6,682 nt of DNA from Clostridia bacterium. Its GTDB lineage: Bacteria; Bacillota; Clostridia; Oscillospirales; Acutalibacteraceae. This document shows positions 5,943 to 6,682 of the stretch, in pieces (the stretch's first letter is position 1; every line of letters starts with the position of its first letter). The position numbers and the translations under genes were made by a program. The stretch covers positions 1 through 6,682 of the forward strand of contig CAAEBW010000145.1 in assembly GCA_900754145.1 (NCBI GenBank), in the 5' to 3' direction. The notes below the pieces were generated by a model, which worked only from the letters and a program-made list of their open reading frames with translations, searched no databases and was not told the DNA's origin.

Positions 5943-6682
5943 AATAGAAGTTGTCGTCGGGCAATTCGCCGCCTACGCTTGCGGGATTGCAGTCATAAAG
6001 AAATTTAAGGTAAGCTGAAAGGTCCGACTTAAGCTCTTTGCCGTCTTCAAATACTATATTGCAGTAGGGAATAGCCTTTTTGGCAATCGGCTCGGCAGCT
6101 ACAATGCCGTATTTTACGCAAAGGGCGGCGGCATTGTCGATGTTGCTGTTTACGCTGTCGATAGACTCCTTGTATTCCTGGAGGAAGATTTTAACCGCGT
6201 CGGGATTCTGCTCAATATATTCCTTGCGGGCTACAATACAACCCATTACAAGCTTAGCGTCACTTACCTTGTTCCACTCATCATTCATATCAAGGACAAT
6301 TTTCGCACCCTCGTTTTTAACGGTGATGGTTGTCGCTACGGGCTGGGGAGCTATAGCTATCACCTTTTCGTTTTGCGCAAAGGCTGTTACAAGCTCGGTC
6401 GGCTGGGAAACAAAGTTAATGGTTACGTCCTCGCCTGCCTTAAGACCGTTCTTTTCTAAAATGTAGTTGATAATATATTCGGGGTTGGCACCCTGACCTG
6501 TCGCGTAAATTGTCTTGCCCTTAAGTGAGGCAATGTCGGTAACCTCTTCCTCGCCCTTTGTAACAAGGCAGAGAACGCCTAATGTGTTGACAGCCAATAC
6601 CTCAATGCCGCCGTTTGTCTTCTTGTAAAGGGTGGAGGCAAGGTTAGTGGCGACCGCCGCGATGTCCGCTTCGCCGTTTGAA
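5929..6682 (-). CDS. ABC importer substrate-binding protein, 5' end cut by the window (NMT1/TauA/SsuA-like)
   Basis: This is the extracellular, probably lipid-anchored, protein that captures the substrate and delivers it to the permease encoded next. The reading frame stays open to the right window edge, so 250 C-terminal residues are visible. The first visible ones read SNGEADIAAVATNLASTLY, which is the middle of the first lobe of the NMT1/SsuA fold. A TTG at 6597 could be mistaken for a start, but the 28 upstream codons carry clear family sequence, so it is internal. Other family features are LKGKTIYATGQGANPEY, NYILEKNGL, MGCIVARKEYIEQNP and the C-terminal VGGELPDDNFYYEAK. The signal peptide, lipobox and operon promoter lie outside the window. 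Related proteins bind sulfonates, taurine, nitrate or pyrimidine precursors of thiamine; this branch has no assigned ligand that I know of. Confidence 0.92.
   Translation of the reverse strand, partial: SNGEADIAAVATNLASTLYKKTNGGIEVLAVNTLGVLCLVTKGEEEVTDIASLKGKTIYATGQGANPEYIINYILEKNGLKAGEDVTINFVSQPTELVTAFAQNEKVIAIAPQPVATTITVKNEGAKIVLDMNDEWNKVSDAKLVMGCIVARKEYIEQNPDAVKIFLQEYKESIDSVNSNIDNAAALCVKYGIVAAEPIAKKAIPYCNIVFEDGKELKSDLSAYLKFLYDCNPASVGGELPDDNFYYEAK

Noticed and set aside
6080..6466. 128-codon plus-strand frame
   Set aside because: It is antisense to clear substrate-binding protein sequence, and its translation resembles no known family.
6595..6597. TTG as start of the substrate-binding protein
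   Set aside because: The frame is open through 28 further codons to the window edge with family-like sequence, and a start here would remove the signal peptide and half of the first lobe.

Overview
The window looks like a chromosomal segment of an anaerobic clostridial Firmicute. The best guess is a gut or rumen member of the Oscillospiraceae/Ruminococcaceae. The evidence is the short clostridial-type AccA, strong AAGGAG-type ribosome binding sites, a consensus sigma-A promoter, mid-range base composition by eye, and a PAS plus SARP-like regulator of a kind I associate with gut Clostridia. The genus cannot be fixed from this sequence alone. No phage, transposon, CRISPR, tRNA or rRNA sequence was seen.

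Layout. (1) Positions 10-2441, plus strand: the 3' end of a fatty-acid-synthesis operon. It holds accA (acetyl-CoA carboxylase carboxyltransferase alpha) and, 2 bp later, a medium/branched-chain type AMP-forming acyl-CoA synthetase. (2) Positions 2442-2562: a short intergenic region with its own extended -10 sigma-A promoter, repeated elements around that promoter, and a roughly 60-nt leader with a possible small hairpin. (3) Positions 2563-4563, plus strand: a 666-residue soluble regulator with four PAS or PAS-like domains and a C-terminal SARP/OmpR-type winged helix. (4) Positions 4581-4620: a strong bidirectional terminator between converging genes. (5) Positions 4640-6682, minus strand: a three-gene ABC importer operon. 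Reading in the direction of transcription, it encodes a TauA/SsuA/NMT1-like substrate-binding protein (cut by the window edge), a permease and a compact ATPase. The last two genes each overlap the preceding one by 14 nt.

How they may work together. AccA supplies malonyl-CoA for fatty acid synthesis. The co-transcribed synthetase resembles archaeal medium/branched-chain acyl-CoA synthetases. It could convert scavenged short or branched acids into acyl-CoA primers or recycle free acids; this is inference. The PAS-SARP protein has its own promoter and looks like a one-component intracellular sensor. Its ligand and targets are unknown, and the adjacent fatty-acid operon, the converging importer and its own promoter are the local candidates. 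The importer belongs to the nitrate/sulfonate/taurine/pyrimidine-precursor group, and its substrate cannot be read from the sequence.

The most unusual items are the multi-PAS/SARP fusion and the 21-bp-spaced direct repeat in its own promoter.
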